From Citrobacter arsenatis (GTDB taxonomy: Bacteria; Pseudomonadota; Gammaproteobacteria; Enterobacterales; Enterobacteriaceae): a stretch of DNA of 64,000 bases. Position numbers and translations under genes: made by a program. The notes beneath the pieces are model-generated. The model ran no database searches and was not told the DNA's origin. It was given only the letters and a program-made list of their open reading frames with translations. Shown here piece after piece: positions 24,913-33,235 of the stretch. The DNA is taken from NCBI RefSeq assembly GCF_004353845.1, contig NZ_CP037864.1, positions 3,844,001 to 3,908,000 of the forward strand, given 5' to 3'. Position 1 is the stretch's first letter. Each line of letters begins with the position of its first letter.

Positions 24913-26250
24913 CTACTCTTTAAAGTCGTTTGCATCCAGCTCGTGTCGAGAAAGCAATTTGTAGAATTCGGTGCGGTTGCGCCCCGCCATTCGCGCAGCG
25001 TGGGTTACATTACCCTTGGTGATTTGCAGCAACTTACGCAGGTAATTGAGTTCAAACTGGTTACGCGCCTCAACAAAGGTCGGCAGCGCGGTGTTCTCCC
25101 CTTCCAGCGCCTGCTCCACCAGCGCATCGCTTATCACCGGCGAAGAGGTCAACGCGACACATTGCTCAATCACGTTGACCAACTGACGCACGTTACCCGG
25201 CCAGCTGGCGGTCATTAACCGCTTCATCGCATCGGTCGAAAAGGCGCGCACGAACGGTTTGTGGCGTTCAGCAGACAGGCGTAGCAGATGGTTTGCCAGC
25301 AGCGGAATATCTTCCGTACGCTCGGCCAGCGCTGGGATTTTCAGGCTTACCACGTTGAGGCGATAGTACAAATCCTCGCGGAATTCACCTCGCGCCATCG
25401 CTTTGGGTAAATCGCGATGAGTGGCAGACACGATTCGTACATCAATGTCGATATCGCGGTTACTACCCAGCGGCCTGACTTTTCGCTCCTGCAATACGCG
25501 CAGCAATTTAACCTGCAACGGCGCGGGCATATCGCCAATCTCATCAAGAAACAGCGTCCCACCTTCAGCGGCCTGAAACAACCCTTCGCGATTACTCACC
25601 GCACCGGTAAAGGCACCGCGCGCATGACCAAACAGTTCGGACTCGAGCAGTTGTTCCGGCAACGCACCGCAGTTAATGGCAATAAAGGGTTTGTGGCTAC
25701 GCGGGCTGGCATTGTGAATGGCCTGAGCAAACACTTCTTTTCCGGTGCCGCTTTGGCCGTTAATCAGTACGCTTACGTCCGATTGCGCCACCATCCGCGC
25801 CTGTTCCAGCAGCCTCAGCATCAGCGGACTGCGGGTGACGATAGACTCACGCCAGCTGTCATCTGTTGCGGGCGCAGACTGTTCCAGCGCCCCATCGATC
25901 GCGTGGTACAACGCGTCTTTATCGACGGGCTTTGTGAGAAAGCTGAACACCCCTTGCTGCGTTGCCGCAACGGCATCAGGGATGGAGCCGTGGGCGGTGA
26001 GGATAATTACCGGCATTCCCGGCTGCACTTTCTGGATTTCAGTAAACAGCTGCATGCCGTCCATTTCATCCATGCGCAGATCGCTAATAACCAGATCCAC
26101 TTTTTCACGGTTCAGCACCCGTAACCCTTCCTGCCCGCTTTCCGCGGTCACGACGCTGTAACCCTCGCTGGTCAGTCGCATGCCAAGTAATTTCAACAGG
26201 CCGGGGTCATCATCCACCAGTAGCAGATGCGCGGGCTTACGGCTTATCAT
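24913..26250 (-). CDS. glrR: Sigma-54-dependent response regulator GlrR
   Basis: A 445-residue NtrC-type regulator. The receiver domain has phosphorylation site D57 (LVISDLRM). The AAA+ domain has Walker A GQSGTGKE (165-172) and the sigma-54 contact loop GAFTGA (212-217). The C-terminal helix-turn-helix includes VTHAARMAGRNRTEFYKLL. It is activated by GlrK and, in E. coli, drives glmY and rpoE transcription through TGTC-N10-GACA sites; such sites occur upstream of glmY in this window. Its start overlaps the qseG stop as ATGA. Confidence 0.96.
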   Translation of the reverse strand: MISRKPAHLLLVDDDPGLLKLLGMRLTSEGYSVVTAESGQEGLRVLNREKVDLVISDLRMDEMDGMQLFTEIQKVQPGMPVIILTAHGSIPDAVAATQQGVFSFLTKPVDKDALYHAIDGALEQSAPATDDSWRESIVTRSPLMLRLLEQARMVAQSDVSVLINGQSGTGKEVFAQAIHNASPRSHKPFIAINCGALPEQLLESELFGHARGAFTGAVSNREGLFQAAEGGTLFLDEIGDMPAPLQVKLLRVLQERKVRPLGSNRDIDIDVRIVSATHRDLPKAMARGEFREDLYYRLNVVSLKIPALAERTEDIPLLANHLLRLSAERHKPFVRAFSTDAMKRLMTASWPGNVRQLVNVIEQCVALTSSPVISDALVEQALEGENTALPTFVEARNQFELNYLRKLLQITKGNVTHAARMAGRNRTEFYKLLSRHELDANDFKE

Positions 26251-26990
26251 GGAGTCACCTCATCGGTAGACGGCGCTGCGCCTTCGTCGTTATCAGGCGC
26301 GGTGAGTTTCTCGTTCCCGTGCGCCGCATCAGGGGTGTAGCTCCCGGCAGGTTTGCGCGTGGAAAGCTGGCGTTCAATATCGGTCAGATTCTCCAGCTTA
26401 CGGGTCGTGAGATCGAGCTGGGACTGCAAATGCTGTTGCTGTTCACGTAGCGTATCGAGATCGCTGTCTGACGTCTGCTGGAGCTTGGTGTAGCGCATAC
26501 GCTCTTCGGCAAGTTGCAACTGCAACGTCTGACCGCTGCGCCAGACCTGATACAGCGGGCGTACCTGTGGCGGAATTTGCGGGCTTAACGCGTCGAGGCG
26601 CGTAACAGCCTCTCGCCTCTCAGGTGGCGTAATGTTGGCGTTATCGAGCAGGATCCCGCGCCTGAAAGCCCCCTGCCAGGTATCTGGCATCAACGTGCTG
26701 GCTTCACTACGCGCCTGTACTGGCATCAGGCGATTGGCACAATCCATTGCCCGCAGCCAGTACAGCGGATTAGTCTCTGTGGACTGGTCAGACAGCGTCC
26801 AGATATCCGCACAGTCGGTTGCAAGGTAGTCCGTCAGTTGATGAGGCGGAATTTTCTCCTGCGAGGGATCGCCGATAATATGATTCACCGCGTTCGGCAC
26901 GCAGCCTACCAGCGCCAGGCACGGCAGGCTTGCGAGGATGACGCGGCGGAAAAAATGTCGTTTAAGCATTCGGACAACAACGTGTGGCAT
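26247..26990 (-). CDS. qseG: Outer-membrane lipoprotein QseG
   Basis: A protein of about 247 residues with a basic N-terminus, hydrophobic segment and lipobox LALVGC, so it is predicted to be a lipoprotein. A coiled-coil-like helical stretch (LQLQLAEERMRYTKLQQTSDS onward) occupies the second half, and the C-terminus is Pro/Asp/Glu-rich and poorly conserved. It lies between the sensor kinase and the regulator genes. In E. coli it contacts the kinase periplasmic domain and is needed for activation. The start is uncertain: ATG 26990 has GGTGAG close upstream; ATG 26969 gives the conventional 240-residue form starting MLKRHFF. Confidence 0.9.
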   Translation of the reverse strand: MPHVVVRMLKRHFFRRVILASLPCLALVGCVPNAVNHIIGDPSQEKIPPHQLTDYLATDCADIWTLSDQSTETNPLYWLRAMDCANRLMPVQARSEASTLMPDTWQGAFRRGILLDNANITPPERREAVTRLDALSPQIPPQVRPLYQVWRSGQTLQLQLAEERMRYTKLQQTSDSDLDTLREQQQHLQSQLDLTTRKLENLTDIERQLSTRKPAGSYTPDAAHGNEKLTAPDNDEGAAPSTDEVTP

Positions 26991-27012
26991 ACTCACCAGA
27001 CTTAGGTTTATT

Positions 27013-28443
27013 TTAGTGATTTTTCGCAGCAGATAGCGGCAATTCTATGCGAAAACAAACGTTTTGCGCATGGTCATCAACCAGATACAGCTTGCCCCGC
27101 ATACGGCGGATGCAATCTCTGGCAATGCTCAGCCCCAACCCGCTTCCTTTTACCGCCCCTTTTCGCTGATGGCTACCCTGGAAAAAAGGCTCGAAGATCA
27201 TGGTCTGTTCTGCTTCTGGAATCGGTGTGCCGGTATTCACTACATCAATGTATACCGTTGAGCCATGCAAACTGCTGCGGATCCAAATGTTACCGGATTC
27301 AGCGCCGTAGTGCACCGCATTGGAATAAAGATTGTCCAGCACGCTCATCAACAACATCGGTTCTGCCAGACAGGCGTTCACCGCAAGCGCAACATCAGTA
27401 TGTATCATTTTGGCGCGAGCGGGCAGGCTATGCGCAGAAACAACGCTTTCCACCAGCGGCGCGATGTCCACACTCTCAAGCTCAACCTCGTCATCCGCCA
27501 GCTTGCGGTTGTAATCGAGAAGCTGCTCAATCAGCTTTTGCAGGTTGCGGCTACTGTCATCAAGGATACCGACCACCTCTTTTTGCTCCGGCGTTAACGG
27601 CCCTACCACCTGATCGGCTAACAGTTCGGTCCCTTCGCGCATGCTCGCCAGCGGCGTTTTCAACTCATGGGAAAGATGGCGTAAAAACTGATGCCGTTGC
27701 GATTCAAGCCAGGAGAGACGTTCGCTCAGCCAGATAATGCGCTGCCCCACGGAACGCAGCTCCCGGGGACCGGTAAATAGTACGCTATCGCCCAGCGAGC
27801 GCCCTTCCCCCAGACGATTAATCATTTTTTCTATGCCCTTCACCGGACCGATTATCATGCGGGTAAACAGCAGCACCATTGCCAGGCTAACAAGAAACAG
27901 CACCAGCGCTTGCCAGCCAAAGAACTGCCCACGTTCGGCTATTTCCTGCTGTAGCTGCTGCCCACGAGAAAAGACGACGGTGCGCGTCGCTTGTACCATC
28001 TCAGTATTGGCATTGGCGAACGCTTCCAGCCGTGCTGCCGCCACGCTGTCAGGACCGCTGTTTTTGCACTGCAGCTGCGCGAGATCGTTGATGTCCTGAC
28101 GCAGCGCCTGATATAGCTTGGTATCCGGCAATACACCCGCATGCGCATCCAACATGTCGCTGTAGCGTTTACGCTGGCTCTGGTAGACCTTAGCCAGCGT
28201 TGGGTCATCCAGCACACAATATTGCCGGTAGCTACGCTCCATCTCCAGCGCGGCATTGGTCATCGCTTCACTGCGTCTGGCGTCAATCAGGGTGGTGCGG
28301 TTCGTCAGCGCTGCCTGCGCGCTCAGGGCATTCAGACTTTGCCACGCCTGCCAGGCCAAAACTAACAATGGCAGCAGGATAAGCAAAAATGCCAACGTCA
28401 CCAATTGACGTAAAGATCGGGGGAAAACTGACCAGCGCTTCAA
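27013..28443 (-). CDS. glrK: Sensor histidine kinase GlrK (QseE)
   Basis: A 476-residue inner-membrane kinase with TM helices at about 14-35 and 175-198, a periplasmic sensor between them, a HAMP-like linker, the H-box HLSHELKTP with H259, and an ATPase domain with DNLYSNAVHYG and GSGLGLSIARD. It phosphorylates GlrR. The start is TTG 28443, giving MKRWSVFPRS as in E. coli; the longer hydrophobic extension to 28506 runs into the glmY terminator and is not believable. GAGAG lies 8 bases upstream of the TTG. The gap to qseG is 22 bases. Confidence 0.95.
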   Translation of the reverse strand: MKRWSVFPRSLRQLVTLAFLLILLPLLVLAWQAWQSLNALSAQAALTNRTTLIDARRSEAMTNAALEMERSYRQYCVLDDPTLAKVYQSQRKRYSDMLDAHAGVLPDTKLYQALRQDINDLAQLQCKNSGPDSVAAARLEAFANANTEMVQATRTVVFSRGQQLQQEIAERGQFFGWQALVLFLVSLAMVLLFTRMIIGPVKGIEKMINRLGEGRSLGDSVLFTGPRELRSVGQRIIWLSERLSWLESQRHQFLRHLSHELKTPLASMREGTELLADQVVGPLTPEQKEVVGILDDSSRNLQKLIEQLLDYNRKLADDEVELESVDIAPLVESVVSAHSLPARAKMIHTDVALAVNACLAEPMLLMSVLDNLYSNAVHYGAESGNIWIRSSLHGSTVYIDVVNTGTPIPEAEQTMIFEPFFQGSHQRKGAVKGSGLGLSIARDCIRRMRGKLYLVDDHAQNVCFRIELPLSAAKNH

Positions 28444-28501
28444 GGCGTTACTCTCAATGGACAGGAATAGGATGATGCTAACTGAGGGGAACGCCAGATA
28501 C

Positions 28502-28685
28502 AACAAAGCCGGGATTAACCCGGCTTTGTTGTGGAATAAGGCGGTGCCTAACTCGACGTTTCGCCCGAAGGTTGATATAGCTACGCTAATATCAGATGTT
28601 GGACGGCAGGCACCTTGTTGTGCGTCATTCGAAGTTTATGTAGCACGTCCCGAAGGGGCTGACATAAGAAGGTGAATGAGCCACT
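28502..28685 (-). ncRNA. glmY: Small regulatory RNA GlmY
   Basis: About 184 nt on the minus strand. The 5' end reads AGTGGCTCATTCACC. Next comes the CAGCCCCTTCGGGACGTG hairpin and the conserved loop around TTCGAATGACGCACAACAAG. The 3' end is a 13-bp terminator stem CAACAAAGCCGGG/CCCGGCTTTGTTG (28501-28531). GlmY sequesters the adaptor RapZ, protecting GlmZ and thereby raising glucosamine-6-phosphate synthase synthesis. It lies directly upstream of glrK, as in E. coli. The 5' end was set from the promoter and remembered E. coli sequence. Confidence 0.93.
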
Positions 28686-28696
28686 GGTTAATATTA

Positions 28697-28712
28697 TGCA
28701 GCATCTGTGCCA
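28697..28712 (-). promoter_or_regulatory. Sigma-54 promoter of glmY
   Basis: The minus strand reads TGGCACAGATGCTGCA, matching the -24/-12 consensus TGGCAC-N5-TTGCW with the GG and GC doublets correctly spaced. It starts 12 bases before the glmY 5' end. An overlapping sigma-70-like -10 (CATAAT) lies just downstream, as described for dual-promoter glmY. Confidence 0.85.
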
Positions 28713-28801
28713 ATATTCAAAACACTTTATTAACACAATGATAAATATGGAAAATATGATTATTCATAGGGAAAATAATTTTGGTTATTTTTCACCCTTT
28801 C

Positions 28802-28819
28802 CGTCGCCAATCAGCAACA
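28802..28819. promoter_or_regulatory. GlrR-type site 1 upstream of glmY (weak)
   Basis: CGTC, 10 bases, AACA: a degenerate version of TGTC-N10-GACA with one mismatch per half. Its centre is about 125 bp from the glmY start. It would be the proximal member of a three-site array. Confidence 0.5.
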
Positions 28820-28864
28820 CCTGTAGCACTTAAAAACAAAACCATTATAAATCATATAATTAAA

Positions 28865-28882
28865 CGTCTCTTTTTGGCGACA
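28865..28882. promoter_or_regulatory. GlrR-type site 2 upstream of glmY
   Basis: CGTC, 10 bases, GACA: one mismatch from TGTC-N10-GACA. It lies between the weak proximal site and the perfect distal one. Confidence 0.7.
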
Positions 28883-28897
28883 CCATCACCCCACCCA

Positions 28898-28915
28898 TGT
28901 CGGGATTTCCCGACA
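28898..28915. promoter_or_regulatory. GlrR-type site 3 upstream of glmY (perfect)
   Basis: TGTC, GGGATTTCCC, GACA: an exact TGTC-N10-GACA site that is also palindromic through its spacer. It lies about 220 bp upstream of the glmY start, a usual enhancer distance for a sigma-54 activator. Confidence 0.85.
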
Positions 28916-28947
28916 CTTTAATTTTGCGGCATAAGCGCTGAGATTAT

Positions 28948-29042
28948 TGCCGGATGGCGGCGTAAACGCCTTATCCGGCCTACAACCGTATTTCCTCGTA
29001 GGCCTGATAAGCGTAGCGTCATCAGACGTGTTCCATCCGGCA
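28948..29042. repeat. REP pair between glmY control region and purL
   Basis: REP palindromes at 28948-28983 (TGCCGGATGGCGGCG with its arm CGCCTTATCCGGCCTAC) and 28998-29042 (GTAGGCCTGATAAGCG with a looser partner arm). They separate the GlrR sites from the purL terminator. Confidence 0.85.
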
Positions 29043-29045
29043 GAC

Positions 29046-29073
29046 AAAAAAAGCCCCTCGCGAAGAGGGGCTT
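29046..29073 (-). terminator. purL terminator
   Basis: On the minus strand AAGCCCCTC/GAGGGGCTT forms a 9-bp stem with a 5-base loop, followed by a run of seven T. It starts 18 bases after the purL stop. Confidence 0.9.
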
Positions 29074-29090
29074 GATGACTATTGAGCGAA

Positions 29091-32000
29091 TTAACCGAGC
29101 TGTTTACGCGCGTTGCGGAAAATACGCATCCACGGGCTATCCTCGCCCCAGTTTTCCGGGTGCCAGGAGTTGCTCACGGTACGGAACACACGTTCCGGGT
29201 GCGGCATCATAATGGTGACGCGACCATTTTCAGTGGTCACTGCAGTAATGCCGTTCGGCGAACCGTTCGGGTTAGCCGGATAGGTCTCGGTCACCTTACC
29301 GAAGTTATCAACGTAGCGCAGCGCCACCAGACCTTTGCTCTCAAGCTGAGCCAGATGCGCACCGTCACGCACTTCCACACGACCTTCACCGTGAGAAACG
29401 GCAATCGGCATCATCGAACCCACCATATCGGCAAGCAGTAAAGACGGGCTTTGCGTCACTTCGACCAGACTGAAGCGGGCTTCAAAGCGGTCGGAATGGT
29501 TACGCACAAAGCGCGGCCACAGGTCGCTTCCTGGGATCAGCTCACGCAGGTTAGACATCATCTGACAACCGTTACACACGCCGAGCGCCAGCGTTTGCGG
29601 GCGATGGAAGAAGGTTTCGAACTCATCACGGACGCGGTTGTTGAACAGAATCGACTTAGCCCAACCTTCTCCTGCGCCAAGCACATCGCCGTAAGAGAAA
29701 CCGCCACAGGCCACCAGCGCCTGGAAGTTACCCAGACCGATACGTCCACCCAGCAGGTCGCTCATATGCACATCAATGGCGTCAAAACCCGCACGATGGA
29801 AAGCTGCTGCCATTTCGACGTGGGAGTTCACGCCCTGCTCACGCAATACAGCCACTTTTGGACGCGCGCCGGTGGCGATGTACGGCGCGGCAACGTCTTC
29901 GTTGATATCAAACGACAGCTTAACGTTGAGGCCCGGATCGGCATCGTTGGTTTTAGCGTCATGTTCCTGATCGGCACACTCCGGGTTATCACGCAGACGC
30001 TGCATCTGCCAGGTGGTTTCCGCCCACCACATACGCAGGGTAGTACGGCTTTCGCTAAACACCGGCTGGCCGTTAGCGGTCAGGGTGAAGCGGTCACCTT
30101 CAACGGCTTTACCGAGGAAGTGTACGCAGTCTGCCAGGCCATGAGCAGCCAGAATCGCTTCAACCGCCTCACGGTCAGCGGCACGAACCTGGATCACCGC
30201 GCCCAGTTCTTCGTTAAACAGCGCCGCCAGACGATCGTCACCCAGAGAGTGGATATCAGCCGCAATACCGCAGTGGCCGGTGAAGGCCATTTCCGCCAGC
30301 GTAACCAGCAGCCCGCCGTCGGAACGGTCGTGATAGGCCAGCAGCTTACGCGCAGCAATCAGCGCCTGAATCGCGTCGTAGAAGCCTTTCAGTTGCTCAA
30401 CGTTACGCACGTCGGCAGGTTTATCGCCCAGTTGACGGTAAACCTGAGCTAGCGCCGTAGCGCCCAGCGCATTGTGACCAAGACCGAGGTCAATCAGCAG
30501 CAGGGCGTTGTCTTCAGTAGAGAGCTGCGGAGTAACGGTATGGCGAACATCTTCCACGCGGGCAAAGGCGGTGATCACCAGCGACAGCGGCGAGGTCATT
30601 TCACGCTGCTCGTTACCTTCCTGCCAGCGGGTTTTCATCGACATTGAGTCTTTGCCCACCGGAATGGTCAGGCCGAGCGCCGGACATAATTCTTCCCCGA
30701 CGGCTTTTACCGCTTCGTACAGCCCGGCATCTTCACCAGGGTGCCCCGCGGCCGCCATCCAGTTAGCCGACAGTTTAATGCGTTTGATATCGCCAATCTG
30801 CGTTGCCGCAATATTGGTCAGCGCTTCACCTACCGCCAGACGCGCAGAGGCTGAGAAATCCAGTAATGCAACCGGCGCACGCTCGCCGAGAGACATCGCT
30901 TCACCGTAGTAGCTATCCAGGCTTGCGGTAGTGACCGCGCAGTTGGCGACCGGGATCTGCCACGGACCAACCATCTGATCACGCGCCACCATGCCGGTAA
31001 CGGTACGGTCGCCGATGGTCACGAGGAACGTTTTTTCAGCGACAGTCGGCAGATGCAGCACGCGGTTAACCGCATCTGCAATCGAGATTTCGCCACGATT
31101 CAGGGCATCGCCTTTGGCTTTCAGCGTCTGCACGTCACGAGTCATCTTCGGCGTTTTACCCAACAGTACATCGAGCGGCATGTCGATCGGCTGGTTGTCG
31201 AAGTGGCTGTCGTTAAGCGTGAGATGCTGTTCTTCGGTGGCTTCACCGATCACCGCATACGGCGCACGCTCGCGCTTACACAGTTCGTCAAACAGCGGCA
31301 ACTGGTCGGCGGCAACCGCCAGCACGTAGCGCTCCTGGGATTCGTTACACCAGATTTCCAGCGGACTCATGCCCGGCTCATCGCTGAGGATATCGCGCAA
31401 CTGGAACTTACCGCCGCGACCGCCATCGCTGACCAGCTCCGGCATAGCGTTAGACAGGCCACCCGCGCCAACGTCATGGATAAACAGGATCGGGTTCGCA
31501 TCGCCCATTTGCCAGCAACGGTCGATAACCTCCTGGCAACGTCGTTCCATTTCCGGGTTGTCGCGCTGTACGGAAGCGAAGTCAAGGTCGGCATCTGACT
31601 GACCGGAAGCCATAGAGGAGGCCGCACCGCCACCAAGACCGATATTCATCGCCGGGCCGCCGAGGACGATAAGCTTAGCGCCAACGACGATCTCACCTTT
31701 CTGCACGTGATCGGCGCGGATGTTACCGATCCCGCCCGCCAGCATGATTGGCTTATGGTAGCCGCGCAGCTCTTCGCCGTTGTGGCTGTTCACTTTCTCT
31801 TCGTAGGTACGGAAGTAGCCGGTCAGCGCCGGGCGACCAAACTCGTTGTTGAACGCCGCGCCGCCCAGTGGCCCTTCGGTCATAATATCCAGCGCAGTAA
31901 CAATACGGTCCGGCTTACCGAAATCTTCTTCCCACGGCTGTTCAAAGCCAGGAATACGCAGGTTGGAAACGGAGAAGCCCACCAGCCCGGCTTTCGGTTT

Positions 32001-32978
32001 TGCACCGCGCCCCGTTGCGCCCTCGTCGCGGATTTCGCCGCCGGAGCCTGTTGCCGCGCCCGGCCACGGAGAGATAGCCGTTGGATGGTTGTGAGTTTCA
32101 ACCTTCATCAGGATGTGGGCTGGCTCCTGATGGAAATCGTAGCGACCGGTTTTGTGGTCGGCAAAATAGCGACCCACTTCGGAACCTTCCATTACCGCGG
32201 CGTTGTCTTTATAGGCAGACAGAACGTGGTCCGGCGTGGTTTCGAAAGTGTTTTTGATCATCTTGAACAGCGACTTCGGCTGCTGTTTACCGTCGATGAC
32301 CCAGTCGGCGTTAAAAATCTTGTGGCGGCAGTGCTCGGAGTTGGCCTGCGCAAACATGTACAGTTCAATGTCGTTCGGGTTGCGTCCCAGTTTAGTGAAC
32401 GCATCCTGCAGATAGTCGATTTCGTCTTCCGCCAGCGCCAGACCCAGACGCAGGTTAGCGTCAATCAGCGCCTGGCGTCCCTCACCCAGCAGATCAACGC
32501 TGGAAACCGGCGCTGGCTGATGATGAACAAACAGTTTTTCGGCATCGTTCAGCGCAGAGAAAACCGTTTCCATCATGCGGTCGTGCAGTTCGTCGGCAAC
32601 CATTTGCCATTGCTCGGCAGTCAGCGTAGAGGCCTCGACATACCAGGCAATGCCACGTTCCAGACGGCTAATCTGTTGCAGGCCGCAGTTGTGGGCAATA
32701 TCAGTCGCTTTAGAAGACCACGGGGAGATGGTGCCAGGGCGAGGCGTAACCAGCAGCAGTTTGCCTTCAGGGGCGTGGCTGTGCAGAGCAGGACCATATT
32801 TCAGCAGGCGAGCAAGCTGCGCGCGCTCATCCTCATTCAACGGTGCATTCAGATCGGCAAAATGGACGTACTCGGCGTAAATATTGTGGACCTGGAGGTT
32901 GGCAGCCTGAAAACGTGCCAGCAGTTTGTTAATACGGAATGCAGACAGTGCAGGTGAACCACGCAGAATTTCCATCAT
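29091..32978 (-). CDS. purL: Phosphoribosylformylglycinamidine synthase
   Basis: A 1295-residue single-chain enzyme, exactly the E. coli length, catalysing the fourth purine step: FGAR + glutamine + ATP to FGAM. The order is an N-terminal PurS-like domain, a linker, two AIRS-like ATP domains (HNHPTAISPWPGAATGSGGE near residue 296; YHDRSDGGLLVTLAEMAF near 883) and a C-terminal class I glutaminase with nucleophile C in LGVCNGCQM (about 1135) and HPERV (H1260, E1262). ATG is preceded by a PurR box. It is transcribed alone with a strong terminator. Confidence 0.98.
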   Translation of the reverse strand: MMEILRGSPALSAFRINKLLARFQAANLQVHNIYAEYVHFADLNAPLNEDERAQLARLLKYGPALHSHAPEGKLLLVTPRPGTISPWSSKATDIAHNCGLQQISRLERGIAWYVEASTLTAEQWQMVADELHDRMMETVFSALNDAEKLFVHHQPAPVSSVDLLGEGRQALIDANLRLGLALAEDEIDYLQDAFTKLGRNPNDIELYMFAQANSEHCRHKIFNADWVIDGKQQPKSLFKMIKNTFETTPDHVLSAYKDNAAVMEGSEVGRYFADHKTGRYDFHQEPAHILMKVETHNHPTAISPWPGAATGSGGEIRDEGATGRGAKPKAGLVGFSVSNLRIPGFEQPWEEDFGKPDRIVTALDIMTEGPLGGAAFNNEFGRPALTGYFRTYEEKVNSHNGEELRGYHKPIMLAGGIGNIRADHVQKGEIVVGAKLIVLGGPAMNIGLGGGAASSMASGQSDADLDFASVQRDNPEMERRCQEVIDRCWQMGDANPILFIHDVGAGGLSNAMPELVSDGGRGGKFQLRDILSDEPGMSPLEIWCNESQERYVLAVAADQLPLFDELCKRERAPYAVIGEATEEQHLTLNDSHFDNQPIDMPLDVLLGKTPKMTRDVQTLKAKGDALNRGEISIADAVNRVLHLPTVAEKTFLVTIGDRTVTGMVARDQMVGPWQIPVANCAVTTASLDSYYGEAMSLGERAPVALLDFSASARLAVGEALTNIAATQIGDIKRIKLSANWMAAAGHPGEDAGLYEAVKAVGEELCPALGLTIPVGKDSMSMKTRWQEGNEQREMTSPLSLVITAFARVEDVRHTVTPQLSTEDNALLLIDLGLGHNALGATALAQVYRQLGDKPADVRNVEQLKGFYDAIQALIAARKLLAYHDRSDGGLLVTLAEMAFTGHCGIAADIHSLGDDRLAALFNEELGAVIQVRAADREAVEAILAAHGLADCVHFLGKAVEGDRFTLTANGQPVFSESRTTLRMWWAETTWQMQRLRDNPECADQEHDAKTNDADPGLNVKLSFDINEDVAAPYIATGARPKVAVLREQGVNSHVEMAAAFHRAGFDAIDVHMSDLLGGRIGLGNFQALVACGGFSYGDVLGAGEGWAKSILFNNRVRDEFETFFHRPQTLALGVCNGCQMMSNLRELIPGSDLWPRFVRNHSDRFEARFSLVEVTQSPSLLLADMVGSMMPIAVSHGEGRVEVRDGAHLAQLESKGLVALRYVDNFGKVTETYPANPNGSPNGITAVTTENGRVTIMMPHPERVFRTVSNSWHPENWGEDSPWMRIFRNARKQLG

Positions 32979-33054
32979 AAGTCTCTCGTCTTCTAAGCTT
33001 TCGGTGTGCCCAAGTGGGGGAAACGGGCGTTATTATAAAGAATCTACCGCGCCG

Positions 33055-33070
33055 ACGAAACCGTTTGCGT
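33055..33070 (-). promoter_or_regulatory. PurR box upstream of purL
   Basis: The minus strand reads ACGCAAACGGTTTCGT, a near-consensus 16-bp PurR operator 77-92 bases before the purL start. Purine repression of purL is well established in E. coli. Confidence 0.88.
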
Positions 33071-33235
33071 CGAAATAAAATCACGACCTTCTCTTATCAT
33101 CAAATGCGGTCTGTTTTCTGAATAAGTTGCCAACTGACGCAAGTTTAAGCAAAATGCCGCTCATTAATGACGACTTCACTTCATAATCAACACCACAGCA
33201 AGCAGAGACAACGTACGGTTCAGAGAATTAACTAA

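Noticed and set aside
29451..32957. Long + strand frames antisense to purL (333 and 416 codons)
   Set aside because: They are shadows of the strongly biased purL codons, with compositionally odd translations and no ribosome-binding sites.
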